Below, in pieces: positions 34,116 through 42,885 of a stretch of 64,000 nt of DNA; position 1 is the stretch's first letter, and each line of letters starts with the position of its first letter. Source of the stretch: Hymenobacter lapidarius (GTDB lineage Bacteria; Bacteroidota; Bacteroidia; Cytophagales; Hymenobacteraceae); contig NZ_MDZB01000062.1 of assembly GCF_001816145.1 (NCBI RefSeq), positions 1 through 64,000 of the forward strand, in the 5' to 3' direction. The position numbers were made by a program, and so were the translations under genes. The notes below the pieces were generated by a model. The model saw only the letters and a program-made list of their open reading frames with translations, was not told the DNA's origin and ran no database searches.

Positions 34116-35066
34116 ATGGACCCAAACGAAAATCCCGAACCCCGCTCCAATAACAGCAAAGTCCTTTTGTGGGTAGCCCTGGTAGCCGTATTGCTTGGCA
34201 TCAACGGCGTCCTGTTTTACCTCAACCAACAGAAAGGGCAGAAGAACGAGGAACTGACCACCGAAGTCAAAGCCAAGGACAGCAAGCTGGAAGAGCAAAT
34301 CAAGCAGTACGAAGCCCTGAAGGCTGATTTCGAGCGCCAAAGCCAGGAATTACAAGGCCTGGGCCTGAGCAACGACTCGCTGGTGGCCAAGATTGCGACC
34401 GTTAATGCCGACCTGCTCAAGCTGCGCTCGTTCAAAGCGGGCAGCTTCTCCATTGCCCAGCAAAACCTCTTCAAGCAGCGCGCCGTGAACCTGGAGGGCC
34501 AGCTCCGCAAAAAGGACGACGACATTGCCCAGCTCAAGAAGGACAACGAAACGCTTTACACCGAAACCACCACCCTCAAGGAGCGCCAAAACAAGCTGTC
34601 CGACACCATCAGCACCATTGCCCGCACCAACCAAGAGCTTTCCGAAAAGGTAAGCGTGGCCTCGCGCCTGCAGTCCGAGAATATCAAGGTGGCCATCATC
34701 ACTTCCAAAAACAAGGAGCAGGACGACGACCAGGACGAGTTCAAGGCCCGGCGCGTCGAGAAAGTGAAGGTGACGTTTAACCTGTCCCGCAACGACGTGT
34801 CGCCGAAGGAAACCAAGGCCATTTACATGCGTATTTTGGAGCCCGACGGCGCCGCACTCTATAACTTGAGCACGGGCGGCGGCACCTTCACCGTGGACGG
34901 CCAGGAGGCTTTCTACACCCAAAAGCAGGACGTGGTGTACGACAACTCCAAGCAGAATCTTGACTTCGTATACGCCAAAGGCGCCGAATACAAGAAAGGC
35001 CTACACACCGTGGAGCTGTACGAAAGCGGCCAGCTGATGGGCAAAACCACTTTCACGCTGAAGTAA
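34116..35066 (+). CDS. Coiled-coil membrane protein, unknown
   Basis: 316 residues from the ATG at 34116. A basic/polar N-terminus (MDPNENPEPRSNNSK) is followed by one membrane segment (VLLWVALVAVLLGINGVLFYL, residues about 16-37). Residues about 45-200 are almost pure coiled coil, with strong heptads of L, E, K and Q (e.g. KLEEQIKQYEALKADFERQS and NETLYTETTTLKERQNKL). The last 110 residues form a compact beta-rich domain (VEKVKVTFNLSRNDVSPKET, and GQEAFYTQKQDVVYDNSKQN). I recognise no named family. Such proteins in the phylum are often envelope-spanning scaffolds, but nothing here fixes a role. It ends before a strong bidirectional terminator shared with cphA. Confidence 0.8.
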   Translation: MDPNENPEPRSNNSKVLLWVALVAVLLGINGVLFYLNQQKGQKNEELTTEVKAKDSKLEEQIKQYEALKADFERQSQELQGLGLSNDSLVAKIATVNADLLKLRSFKAGSFSIAQQNLFKQRAVNLEGQLRKKDDDIAQLKKDNETLYTETTTLKERQNKLSDTISTIARTNQELSEKVSVASRLQSENIKVAIITSKNKEQDDDQDEFKARRVEKVKVTFNLSRNDVSPKETKAIYMRILEPDGAALYNLSTGGGTFTVDGQEAFYTQKQDVVYDNSKQNLDFVYAKGAEYKKGLHTVELYESGQLMGKTTFTLK

Positions 35067-35113
35067 CAAAGGATTTGCAACGGTTCGCAGCCCGCTGCGC
35101 CGTTACGGATTTC

Positions 35114-35172
35114 AGCCCCCAACAAAAGAGAGCCCGCTTCGTGATGAAGCGGGCTCTCTTTTGTTGGGGGCT
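35114..35172. terminator. Bidirectional terminator between coiled-coil gene and cphA
   Basis: 27-base perfect inverted repeat, AGCCCCCAACAAAAGAGAGC and its complement, enclosing a GCCCGCTTC stem core and a short GTGAT loop. It ends the plus-strand coiled-coil gene and the minus-strand cphA gene. Confidence 0.88.
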
Positions 35173-35186
35173 GGTTCGCGTTGTGG

Positions 35187-37826
35187 CTATTCGATAGCTA
35201 CGTTGGTTTCGTATTTGTCGAGCTTGGCCAGCACTGCCGCAATATTCTCGGTAAAGAGCGTGATGACGGCACCTTCCGGGGCGGTTTCGAGCACGTAGTC
35301 GATGGCGTCCATTTCCTTTTCGATGTAGGTAATGGGCAAATCCGGCTTGTCGAGGCGCAGGCCGCGCTCCATCAGGGCTTTGATTTCCTCGGCGGTTTTG
35401 CCGCGCAGGTCGCGGTCCTGCCGCAGCACTACTTCATCAAATATTCGCCCGGCAATGCGGGAGAAGCCCAACGTGTCCTCGTCGCGGCGGTCGCCCAGGC
35501 CCGATACCACCCCTATTTTACGGGTGGCTGGCGTGGCGTCCATAAATGCCCCGAATTTCAGAATACCGGCCGTGTTGTGGGCATAGTCCACGATGACTTC
35601 GTATTTCGGAAACTTGTACACATTCATGCGGCCCGGCGTTTTTGCCCCTGACGGTACAAACGTGCGGAAGGCCGTCTTGATGTCGTCGCGGTCGAAACCG
35701 GCCAAGTAACCGGCCAGCGCCGCTGCCAGGCTGTTCTCAATGTTAAAGCCAGCCCGGCCACCAAACGTGATGGGAAATTCGGCCGCCCGGTCGATGCGCA
35801 GCTTGTAGCTGTTCTTGTAGATGGTGATGTAGCCCTCCTCGTACACGGCGGCCACGCCGCCGGCCTCCACGTGCTCGATGATGCGCGGGTTGTTCTCGTC
35901 CATGCTAAAGAGCGCCACGCGGCAGTCCACGGTGCGGGCCATGGCGTAAACCAGGTCGTCGTCGGCGTTGAGCACGGCCCAGCCATTTTTGCGCACCGTG
36001 CGCGGCAGCACGCCTTTCACGGCCGCCATTTCTTCCACGGTGTTGATGTCGCGCATGCCCAGGTGGTCGGCCGCCACGTTGGTTACCACCGCAATATCGC
36101 AGTTATGGAAGCCCAGACCAGAGCGCAGCATGCCGCCGCGCGCGGTTTCGAGCACAGCAAAATTCACAGTGGGGTCCTTGAGCACGAACTCGGCGCTTTG
36201 GCCGCCGGTGCAGTCGCCGGTTTGCAGCTGCACGCCCTGAATGTAGATGCCGTCGGTGGTCGTGAAGCCTACTTTGTAGCCCTTGCTGGCCACCAGGTGC
36301 GCAATGAGGCGCGTGGTGGTGGTTTTGCCGTTGGTACCGGTGATGGCTATAATGGGAATGCGGGCGGGCTTGCCGGGAGGAAACAGCATGTCGACCACCG
36401 GCGCGGCCACGTTGCGCGGCAGGCCTTCAGCGGGCGCAATGTGCATGCGGAAACCCGGCGCGGCGTTCACCTCAATCACGGCGCCGCGGCTCTCGTTGAG
36501 GGGCACGGCAATGTCCGTGGCCATCAGGTCGATGCCACAGATGTCGAGGCCCACAATGCCGGCCACCCGCTCAGCCAGCAGCACGTTGTAAGGGTGCATC
36601 AGGTCGGTTACGTCGGTAGCGGTACCGCCGGTGCTGATGTTGGCCGTGCTTTTCAAGTACAGCGTTTCGTCGGCGGGCAGCACCGATTCCAGCGTGAGCT
36701 CCTTGCTGGTCAGAATGTCCAGCGTGTGCTTGTCGGCTTTGATGGCGGTCAGCACTTTTTCGTGGCCCACCCCGCGCCGCGGGTCCTTGTTTACCGCGTC
36801 AATCAGCTGCTGAATGGTGCTGCTGCCGTCGCCGGTCACGGCGGCCGGGGTGCGTTTGGCGGCGGCAATCAGCTTGCCGTTCACCACCAGCAGCCGGAAG
36901 TCAAACCCTTCAATAAACTGCTCCACAATCACGGCCCGCGAGTAGACCTGCGCGGCTTTCAGGCCCTCGGCCGCATCATTCCAGTTCGTGATGTGGATGG
37001 TGGCGCCCTTGCCGTGGTTGCCGTTGAGCGGCTTGGTCACGATAGGGAAGCCCAACTCGTCGATGGCGTCGCGTAGGCCGTCCTCCGAGTACACGGTGGT
37101 GCCGCGCGGCACGGGCACGCCCGCGTCCTTGAGCATGTCCTTGGTGCGGTTTTTATTGCCGGCCACTTCCACGCCGGCGTGCGACGTGTAACTGGTAGTG
37201 GTGGCCCAAATGCGTTTCTGGTTGACGCCGTAGCCCAGCTGGATAATGTTGCTGTGTTTGAGGGCGATGTAGGGAATGTTGCGCGAAGCCGCTTCTGCCA
37301 CAATGCTGTAGGTGCTGGGGCCAATGAATTCATCCTCGCGGATTTCGTGCAGCTCATCAATGATGGGCTTAAGGTCAACTTTCTCCCCTTTGTAGCAAGT
37401 TTCTACAATTTCCACGGCCGTTTCAATGGCCCGGCGCCCGGCCCGTTCCTCCTGGTACGTAAACACCACGTAGTCTACCCCTTCTTCCTGGGCAGGATAC
37501 GACTTGCCCCAGTACACGGGCATGCCGGCCAGGCGCTGCAGCTCCAGGGCAATGTGGTAAATGACGTGGCCCAGCGGCTCGCCGTCGTTCAGTTGGTCCA
37601 AATCAAGCGGGGGGCGCTTGGCCGACTGCTTGCCGCCGCTCATGCCGTTGGGCTGCGGCTGCCCGATGTTGGGAAACAGCTGCATCAGCCGCCCGCCCAG
37701 CTCCGGCACCGTATTCGACCATTTCCCCGCAAACTCCTCCAAATCAACTTTAGCAACAATGAGCTTGGTGTGCTTCACAGACCAATAGCTGGGGCCGCGC
37801 ATGGTGCGCAGGTCAATAATCTTCAT
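35187..37826 (-). CDS. cphA: Cyanophycin synthetase
   Basis: 879 residues, full length for CphA1. The N-terminal domain (about 1-160) is followed by an ATP-grasp domain (about 200-480) with KPLNGNHGKGATIHI, EQFIEGFDFRLLVVNG and CGIDLMATDIAVP. A Mur-ligase-type domain (about 490-870) has ITGTNGKTTTTRLIAH, AVLETARGGMLRSGLGF and IVDYAHNTAGI. It adds Asp (ATP-grasp part) and then Arg (Mur part) to grow the nitrogen-storage polymer multi-L-arginyl-poly-L-aspartate. The cyanophycinase gene cphB, usually its neighbour, is not within this window on either side. The gene stands alone before the bidirectional terminator. The start at 37826 is the usual MKIIDLRTMRGPSYWS N-terminus. Confidence 0.96.
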   Translation of the reverse strand: MKIIDLRTMRGPSYWSVKHTKLIVAKVDLEEFAGKWSNTVPELGGRLMQLFPNIGQPQPNGMSGGKQSAKRPPLDLDQLNDGEPLGHVIYHIALELQRLAGMPVYWGKSYPAQEEGVDYVVFTYQEERAGRRAIETAVEIVETCYKGEKVDLKPIIDELHEIREDEFIGPSTYSIVAEAASRNIPYIALKHSNIIQLGYGVNQKRIWATTTSYTSHAGVEVAGNKNRTKDMLKDAGVPVPRGTTVYSEDGLRDAIDELGFPIVTKPLNGNHGKGATIHITNWNDAAEGLKAAQVYSRAVIVEQFIEGFDFRLLVVNGKLIAAAKRTPAAVTGDGSSTIQQLIDAVNKDPRRGVGHEKVLTAIKADKHTLDILTSKELTLESVLPADETLYLKSTANISTGGTATDVTDLMHPYNVLLAERVAGIVGLDICGIDLMATDIAVPLNESRGAVIEVNAAPGFRMHIAPAEGLPRNVAAPVVDMLFPPGKPARIPIIAITGTNGKTTTTRLIAHLVASKGYKVGFTTTDGIYIQGVQLQTGDCTGGQSAEFVLKDPTVNFAVLETARGGMLRSGLGFHNCDIAVVTNVAADHLGMRDINTVEEMAAVKGVLPRTVRKNGWAVLNADDDLVYAMARTVDCRVALFSMDENNPRIIEHVEAGGVAAVYEEGYITIYKNSYKLRIDRAAEFPITFGGRAGFNIENSLAAALAGYLAGFDRDDIKTAFRTFVPSGAKTPGRMNVYKFPKYEVIVDYAHNTAGILKFGAFMDATPATRKIGVVSGLGDRRDEDTLGFSRIAGRIFDEVVLRQDRDLRGKTAEEIKALMERGLRLDKPDLPITYIEKEMDAIDYVLETAPEGAVITLFTENIAAVLAKLDKYETNVAIE

Positions 37827-37930
37827 ATTTTAAAAACAGGCTTTTGGAATCCCCTACGTAGGAAACGTTGCCTTGGCTGCTCAATTTAGGCATAAGGCCG
37901 GTAAAACCCGCGAATCATTGCTTGAGCTTA

Positions 37931-37972
37931 AAAAAAAGCCCCGTTTACCAATTGGCAAACGGGGCTTTTTTA
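37931..37972 (-). terminator. Rho-independent terminator after tRNA-Cys
   Basis: Stem AAAGCCCCGTTTACC with GGCAAACGGGGCTTT around an AATT loop, with A and T runs of seven or more on both sides. It lies just past the tRNA 3' end on the minus strand and upstream of cphA, so it most likely ends the tRNA transcript. Confidence 0.8.
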
Positions 37973-37983
37973 AAAAAAAACAG

Positions 37984-38054
37984 AGGTGACGGGCGGATTC
38001 GAACCGCCGTAGGAGGTTTTGCAGACCTCTACCTAGCCACTCGGTCACGTCACC
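37984..38054 (-). tRNA. tRNA-Cys (anticodon GCA)
   Basis: On the minus strand the sequence folds as a full cloverleaf. The acceptor stem GGTGACG pairs with CGTCACC, followed by the discriminator T. The D arm contains GAGTGGCTAGGTA. The anticodon stem GAGGT/ACCTC encloses the loop CTGCAAA, giving anticodon GCA for Cys. The T arm is CGGCGGTTCGAATCCGCC-like (GGCGG/CCGCC with TTCGAAT loop). The total is 71 bases; CCA is not encoded and must be added by the nucleotidyltransferase. A -7 box (38076-38083, minus strand) precedes it and a hairpin terminator follows, so it is a single-gene unit. Confidence 0.96.
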
Positions 38055-38075
38055 AATAGTGGTCTTTTGGGAGCG

Positions 38076-38083
38076 CAAAGGTA
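38076..38083 (-). promoter_or_regulatory. -7 promoter box for tRNA-Cys
   Basis: TACCTTTG on the minus strand, 21 bases before the mature tRNA 5' end, at a spacing that fits a short 5' leader. Confidence 0.6.
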
Positions 38084-38116
38084 AGCAGCCGGTTCGGGGT
38101 AGGCAAGGCAAAGGCA

Positions 38117-38147
38117 CAAAAAAAGCCCCGGCGTTGCGGCCGGGGCT
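38117..38147 (-). terminator. Terminator after rpsA
   Basis: On the minus strand, AGCCCCGGC and GCCGGGGCT (38124-38132 and 38139-38147) form the stem, followed by a T run (complement of 38117-38123). It lies 23 bases past the S1 stop codon. Confidence 0.82.
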
Positions 38148-38169
38148 CTTTTCTACTCACAACCAAGCA

Positions 38170-40470
38170 CTAGGCTTTGGTTTCGTCGTCCTTTTTGTCG
38201 GCGTCGTCGCCAGCAACTAGGCCTTTGGCTTTGTCAACTAGGTCACCGGCTACTTCCGAAGCTTTGGTGAAAGCTTCCGAGTGGGTCACGGCATCCACAG
38301 CGTCCGAGGCAGCGTGCTTCACTTTGTCGAAGGTCTCGCTGTGCGAAACGGCTTCGGCAGCGTCAGCGGCTACTTCTTTCACTTTATCGAAAGCAGCAGC
38401 AGCGGCACCGGCGATACCAGCGAGCAAGCCACCTTCGGCCTCAGCAGCGGGAGCGTCAGCCTTAGCAACTTTCTCCTTAGAAACCTTGGCAGCAGGGGCG
38501 TCAGCGGCGGGAGCCGTGCCTTCGATGGTAGCAGCAGCCTTGGCAGCAGCTTTAGGCGTGGCAGCACCGTCCTCCAGCGCCTGGGCGTTGTCGGGGCCAG
38601 CAGCCGGAACATCGGCGGGCTTGGTAGCGGCAGCAGCTTTCAACTTCTGCTCACCAGCCTTGCGCTCGTTGCCCATCATCTGGTCGCGCAGGGCGCTCAG
38701 GGCGTCGAGGTCGCCCAAAGTCGACTTCTCTTCGGTCTTCTTCAGGTCGCTGATTTTGCCTTCGCCCTGGGGCTCGCCCGCTTTGGTGTTGGTCTTCTTC
38801 TTGAACTTGGCGTTGCGGCTGTCGTCCTCAGCAGCGGCTTCTTTGTTGAAGATGGCCGTGTGCGAGAGTACAATGCGACGGTCGTCCTTCGAGAATTCCG
38901 TTACGCGGAAGTCCAGCGCTTCGCCGTTTTCGGCGTTGCTGCCGTCCTCTTTCACCAACGACTTGGGGTAAGCGAAGCCCTCGATGCCGTAAGGCAACTC
39001 GAGAACAGCGCCACGCTCCGACTTCTCGGTGATGGTAGCACGGTGGACCGAGCCGGGAGTGAACACCGACTGGAACGTATCCCAGGGGTTTTCTTCCAGC
39101 TGCTTGTGGCCCAGGGCCAGGCGACGGGCGCCCAGGTCCAGCTCCAATACTACTACGTCCAGCTTATCGCCCACCTTCACCATTTCCGATGGGTGCTTGA
39201 TTTTCTTGGTCCACGACAGGTCCGAAACGTGCACGAGGCCGTCCACACCCTCTTCCAGCTCAACGAACAGGCCGAAGTTGGTCAGGTTGCGCACGAGGCC
39301 GCTATGCTTGCTGCCCACGGCGTACTTGTCGCCGAAGTCGCCACGCGTCCAGGGGTCTTCGGTCAATTGTTTGATGCCGAGGCTCATTTTGCGGTCTTCG
39401 CGGTCAAGCGTCAGAATCTGCGCTTCCACCACGTCGCCCTGCTTGATGAAGTCCTGCGGGTTGCGCAGGTGCTGGCTCCAGCTCATCTCCGAAACGTGGA
39501 TGAGGCCTTCTACGCCCGGTACCACTTCCATGAAAGCGCCGTAGTCGGCCACGTTCACGATGCGGCCCGATACTTTGGAGCCCGGCTGCAGGTCGGCCGG
39601 CAGCGAATCCCACGGGTGGGGAGTCAGCTGCTTCAGGCCCAGCGAAATACGCTTCTTGGCCTCGTCGAAGTCCAGAACCACGATGTTCAGCTTCTGGTCC
39701 AACTGGAGTACTTCGCTCGGGTGAGCGATGCGGCCCCACGAAATGTCCGTGATGTGCAGCAGACCGTCGACACCGCCGAGGTCGATGAACACGCCGAAGT
39801 TGGTCATGTTCTTGATGTTGCCTTCCAAAATCTGGCCTTTCTCCAGGTTGTTCAGGATAGCCTCACGCTGCTTCTCGAGGTCTTTCTCGATGAGTACTTT
39901 GTGCGAAACCACGACGTTGTCGAAAGCGGAGTTGATTTTCACCACTTTTACTTCCATGCGACGGCCCACATAAATGTCGAAGTCACGGATGGGCTTTACG
40001 TCAATTTGCGAGCCCGGCAGGAAGGCTTCCACGCCGTCGAGCTCCATGATGAGGCCGCCTTTGGTGCGACGCTTCACCACACCTTCGAGGATGGTATCCA
40101 ACTCGAGGGCATCGTAAATAGCCTTCCAGGCTTGCTTGATTTTAGCTTTCTTGCGGCTCAGGATGAGCTGGCCGTTGGCATCTTCCTGGTCTTCGATGAA
40201 CACCTCCACCTCGTCGCCGATTTTCAAATCGGGCAGGTCGCGGAATTCAGTAATCGACACCAGACCATCGGATTTGAAGCCGATGTTCAGGATTACGTCG
40301 CGGTCGGTGATGCCAACCACGGTGCCCTTCACTACTTCTTCTTCCTGGACAGTCGTCAGCGTGTCGCCGTACATCTGCTCCATCTCGGCGCGCTGGTCGG
40401 CCGAGTAGTTACCGCCGAAGCCGGTAGCTCCTACGTTGTCCCAATCAAAATCGTCATTCAAATCTGCCAT
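38170..40470 (-). CDS. rpsA: 30S ribosomal protein S1 with long Ala/charged C-terminal extension
   Basis: 766 residues. Residues about 45-535 hold six S1 (OB-fold) repeats; typical phrases are VVGITDRDVILNIGFKSDG, GVFIDLGGVDGLLHITDISW, GAFMEVVPGVEGLIHVSEMSW and GLFVELEEGVDGLVHVSDLSW. It helps mRNA dock on the 30S subunit and is likely essential. The remaining 230 residues are unusual: a charged block with KFKKKTNTKAGEP and LGDLDALSALRDQMMG, then Ala/Pro/Lys sequence, then repeated amphipathic units of the form AFDKVKEVAADAAEAVSHSE / TFDKVKHAASDAVDAVTHSE. E. coli S1 has no such tail. It has its own promoter box (40586-40593) and terminator (38117-38147). Confidence 0.95.
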   Translation of the reverse strand: MADLNDDFDWDNVGATGFGGNYSADQRAEMEQMYGDTLTTVQEEEVVKGTVVGITDRDVILNIGFKSDGLVSITEFRDLPDLKIGDEVEVFIEDQEDANGQLILSRKKAKIKQAWKAIYDALELDTILEGVVKRRTKGGLIMELDGVEAFLPGSQIDVKPIRDFDIYVGRRMEVKVVKINSAFDNVVVSHKVLIEKDLEKQREAILNNLEKGQILEGNIKNMTNFGVFIDLGGVDGLLHITDISWGRIAHPSEVLQLDQKLNIVVLDFDEAKKRISLGLKQLTPHPWDSLPADLQPGSKVSGRIVNVADYGAFMEVVPGVEGLIHVSEMSWSQHLRNPQDFIKQGDVVEAQILTLDREDRKMSLGIKQLTEDPWTRGDFGDKYAVGSKHSGLVRNLTNFGLFVELEEGVDGLVHVSDLSWTKKIKHPSEMVKVGDKLDVVVLELDLGARRLALGHKQLEENPWDTFQSVFTPGSVHRATITEKSERGAVLELPYGIEGFAYPKSLVKEDGSNAENGEALDFRVTEFSKDDRRIVLSHTAIFNKEAAAEDDSRNAKFKKKTNTKAGEPQGEGKISDLKKTEEKSTLGDLDALSALRDQMMGNERKAGEQKLKAAAATKPADVPAAGPDNAQALEDGAATPKAAAKAAATIEGTAPAADAPAAKVSKEKVAKADAPAAEAEGGLLAGIAGAAAAAFDKVKEVAADAAEAVSHSETFDKVKHAASDAVDAVTHSEAFTKASEVAGDLVDKAKGLVAGDDADKKDDETKA

Positions 40471-40854
40471 AAATAGCTGTTGGGCACCGCTTGGATAAAC
40501 GTAGCGGCCGATGCCCGGGCCCTTACGCGGTTCTTATTGAACACCTTGCCGTTGTGCAGCAAAGCCCGCCACCCTGGCAGGGCCGCAAAGGTACGGGGTT
40601 TGGGGCGGTTTTGCTAACGGCCCAATCGTTAACTCTTGCCGCCCATCCAGCCAGCTTCATCCGACCAAAATGCTCCCGCAGTTGGGCGCTAGCGGACCGT
40701 GCGGAATCCTTTACTGCGGAAGGGATTGGCTTCTTCTCCCAAAGGGGCCTTCCCGCTGGTGCCGCACGCCACAATCTTGACTGCGCCCTAGACAACTTCC
40801 CTCACCCTCATGCAGTAAAGCGAAGGAGTTAATTCACAAAGAACTCCTTTTCTC
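40471..40854. other. 384-base intergenic region between rpsA and the hydrolase gene
   Basis: It holds the rpsA -7 box (40586-40593, minus strand). Beyond that I see no gene, tRNA or long repeat; short open frames on either strand lack homology. A weak inverted pair, GGAGTTAATTCACAAAGAACTCC at 40825-40847, stands just before the hydrolase start and could be an operator or a small hairpin. Confidence 0.55.
40586..40593 (-). promoter_or_regulatory. -7 promoter box for rpsA
   Basis: TACCTTTG on the minus strand, 115 bases upstream of the rpsA ATG, leaving a leader of about 110 bases that could host S1 autoregulation (inference). Confidence 0.55.
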
Positions 40855-41691
40855 ATGGCCTACATCAAAGCTGGCAACGACACGGCCGGGCATCCGGTGC
40901 AAATTTTCTACGAAGACTGGGGGCAGGGCAACCCGGTGGTGCTCATTCACGGCTGGCCGCTCGACCATACCATGTGGGAGCACCAAGCCATTGGGCTGGC
41001 CAAAGGCGGCTTGCGCGTCATTGCTTATGACCGGCGCGGTTTCGGCCGCTCCTCGCGCCCCTGGACGGGCTACGACTACGACACCTTGGCCGCCGACCTC
41101 AACGCCCTGCTCGAAGAGCTTGACCTGAACAACGTGACGCTGGTGGGCTTCTCGATGGGCGGCGGCGAAATAGCCCGCTACCTCGGCACCTACGGCGACG
41201 CCCGCATTGCCCGCGTGGCATTTGTGAGCGCCGTGACTCCCTTCATGCTCAAGACCGACAACAACCCCGAGGGCGTGCCGCAATCGGTATTCGACCAAAT
41301 GGCCGACGGCATGAAGAAAGACCGGTTCGATTTCCTGCAAACCTTCGCCAAGAGCTTCTACGGCGTGGGCATGATAAGCCACCCCGTGAGCCAGGCCGTG
41401 CTGGACTGGAACTTCACGGTGACTTCACTGGCCGCGCCGAATGCCACCCGCGACTGCGCCACGGCCTTTGCCAGCACCGACTTCCGCGCCGACTTGCAGG
41501 GCATCAAGGTGCCCACGCTGGTTATTCACGGCGATGCCGACGCAACGGTGCCCTTTGAGGCCAGCGGTGAGCGCACGGCCAAGATGATTCCGGGCGCAGA
41601 ACTGAAGGTGTATAAGGGTTCGCCGCACGGTTTGTTCTTCACTGACAAAGACCAGTTGACAACGGATTTGCTGGCTTTTGTGGGAAGGTAA
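40855..41691 (+). CDS. Alpha/beta hydrolase, cofactor-free haloperoxidase-like
   Basis: 278 residues, full length. It matches the non-heme haloperoxidase/esterase group: NPVVLIHGWPLDHTMWEHQ, VIAYDRRGFGRSSRPWTGYD, and the nucleophile Ser in VGFSMGGGE (about 98). The acid is in VIHGDADATVP (about 227) and the His in GSPHGLFFT (about 256). Such enzymes hydrolyse esters or, with organic acids and peroxide, give perhydrolase side activity. No signal peptide is present, so it is cytoplasmic. The substrate cannot be told. It stands alone: the S1 gene is divergent on its left and the desaturase gene convergent on its right, with a strong bidirectional terminator between (41733-41782). Confidence 0.93.
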   Translation: MAYIKAGNDTAGHPVQIFYEDWGQGNPVVLIHGWPLDHTMWEHQAIGLAKGGLRVIAYDRRGFGRSSRPWTGYDYDTLAADLNALLEELDLNNVTLVGFSMGGGEIARYLGTYGDARIARVAFVSAVTPFMLKTDNNPEGVPQSVFDQMADGMKKDRFDFLQTFAKSFYGVGMISHPVSQAVLDWNFTVTSLAAPNATRDCATAFASTDFRADLQGIKVPTLVIHGDADATVPFEASGERTAKMIPGAELKVYKGSPHGLFFTDKDQLTTDLLAFVGR

Positions 41692-41732
41692 CAATAGCCG
41701 TTATGCAACTGTCATGCTCATCTGACGTTCTT

Positions 41733-41782
41733 GCTACAACAAAAAGCCCCAACGCAGCTGCGTTGGGGCTTTTTGTTGTAGC
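41733..41782. terminator. Perfect 50-base palindromic terminator
   Basis: The 50 bases are an exact, loop-less palindrome: GCTACAACAAAAAGCCCCAA and on to its own complement, with the centre GCAGCTGC. AAAAAG and CTTTTT runs flank a GC stem on both strands. It terminates the hydrolase (plus) and desaturase (minus) transcripts. Confidence 0.88.
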
Positions 41783-41792
41783 TTCTGGCTCT

Positions 41793-42860
41793 TTAAGCGG
41801 CACGGCCCATCTGGCGCAGAAAGCCGACGTGGGAGGCAATGGCCGAGCGGGTGCGGGCGTAGTTGTTATACTTCACATCGAACTCATCGCACACCTGCTG
41901 CACAATCTTGCTGATGGCGGGGTAGTGTACGTGCGAGATTTTGGGGAACAGGTGGTGCTCAATCTGAAAATTGAGCCCACCTACCAACCAGCTGATTACC
42001 TTGTTGTCGGTAGCAAAGTTGGCGGTGGTGCGCACCTGGTGGATGGCCCACTCGTCTTCCAGCTTGCCAGTCATTTCGTGAGGAATGGGGAAAGCGGCGT
42101 CCTCCACGGTGTGGGCCAGCTGGAACACCATGCTCAGCACCAAGCCGGCAATGGACGTGCTCAGCAGGAAACCGGCGAGCCACGGCAGGAAACCAACCAT
42201 GTAGATGGGCAGGGCAATGTACAGCACCATGTTCAGGGCCTTGAAGCCCCAGAAGCTCACGTGTTCGCCGGTGTTCATGGGCTTCAGGCCGATGGCGCCG
42301 ATTTGACGGGTGAAGTACTTCTGATAGTCCATGGCAAACACCCAGGACAGGTAGAGCAGGCAATACAATACCCAGAAATAGACGTGCTGGTAGCGGTGCA
42401 GGGCGTGCTTGGGCTGCTCGGGCGTCATGCGCATCCAAGGGCGGATGTCGATGTCGTCGTCGTGGCCTGCGATGTTGGTGTAGGTGTGGTGGATAAGGTT
42501 GTGCTTGGAGTTCCACATGTAGGGGCTGCCGCCGAGCACGCCCAAGGTGTAGGCAGCCAGCTTGTTCACCCAGGAATAGCGCGAGAAGCTGCCGTGGGCA
42601 CCGTCGTGCATCACGTTGAAGCCGATGGCGGCGATAACGCAGCCGGCAAGGACGCATTCGAGCAGGGCCCAGGCGGTGGGCGGGGTGAAGAACACCAGAT
42701 GCACGTACAGGCCAATCAGGGCACTCACCAGCAGCACAGCTTTGACAATCAGACTGGTATCACCCGTCATGCGTCGGCCCGACTCCTCAAAATATTGGTT
42801 GATGCGAGTTTTAAGCTCGGTATGAAAGGAGCGAGTAGCTGCGAATTTGGGTAAGGCCAT
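41793..42860 (-). CDS. Membrane fatty-acid desaturase (acyl-lipid/acyl-CoA front-end type)
   Basis: 355 residues. The three His boxes that bind the diiron centre are intact: HDGAHG (85-90), HNLIHHTYTN (His120, 124, 125) and QIEHHLFPKISHVHYP (His302, 303). Four to six hydrophobic stretches fit a membrane enzyme. The Q in place of H in box three is typical of front-end desaturases such as linoleoyl-CoA delta-6/delta-5 types, though the exact position cannot be predicted. It would introduce a double bond to keep membranes fluid, needing O2 and an electron donor. A -7 box (42886-42893) stands 25 bases before the start. The gene ends before the palindromic terminator shared with the hydrolase gene. 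Confidence 0.93.
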   Translation of the reverse strand: MALPKFAATRSFHTELKTRINQYFEESGRRMTGDTSLIVKAVLLVSALIGLYVHLVFFTPPTAWALLECVLAGCVIAAIGFNVMHDGAHGSFSRYSWVNKLAAYTLGVLGGSPYMWNSKHNLIHHTYTNIAGHDDDIDIRPWMRMTPEQPKHALHRYQHVYFWVLYCLLYLSWVFAMDYQKYFTRQIGAIGLKPMNTGEHVSFWGFKALNMVLYIALPIYMVGFLPWLAGFLLSTSIAGLVLSMVFQLAHTVEDAAFPIPHEMTGKLEDEWAIHQVRTTANFATDNKVISWLVGGLNFQIEHHLFPKISHVHYPAISKIVQQVCDEFDVKYNNYARTRSAIASHVGFLRQMGRAA

Positions 42861-42885
42861 GGGCGGGATTTTTGAAAGTGGGCTG

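Noticed and set aside
38281-40476. A 731-codon plus-strand open frame opposite rpsA
   Set aside because: It mirrors the S1 gene in a high-GC region, has no recognisable domain, and the S1 reading is certain.
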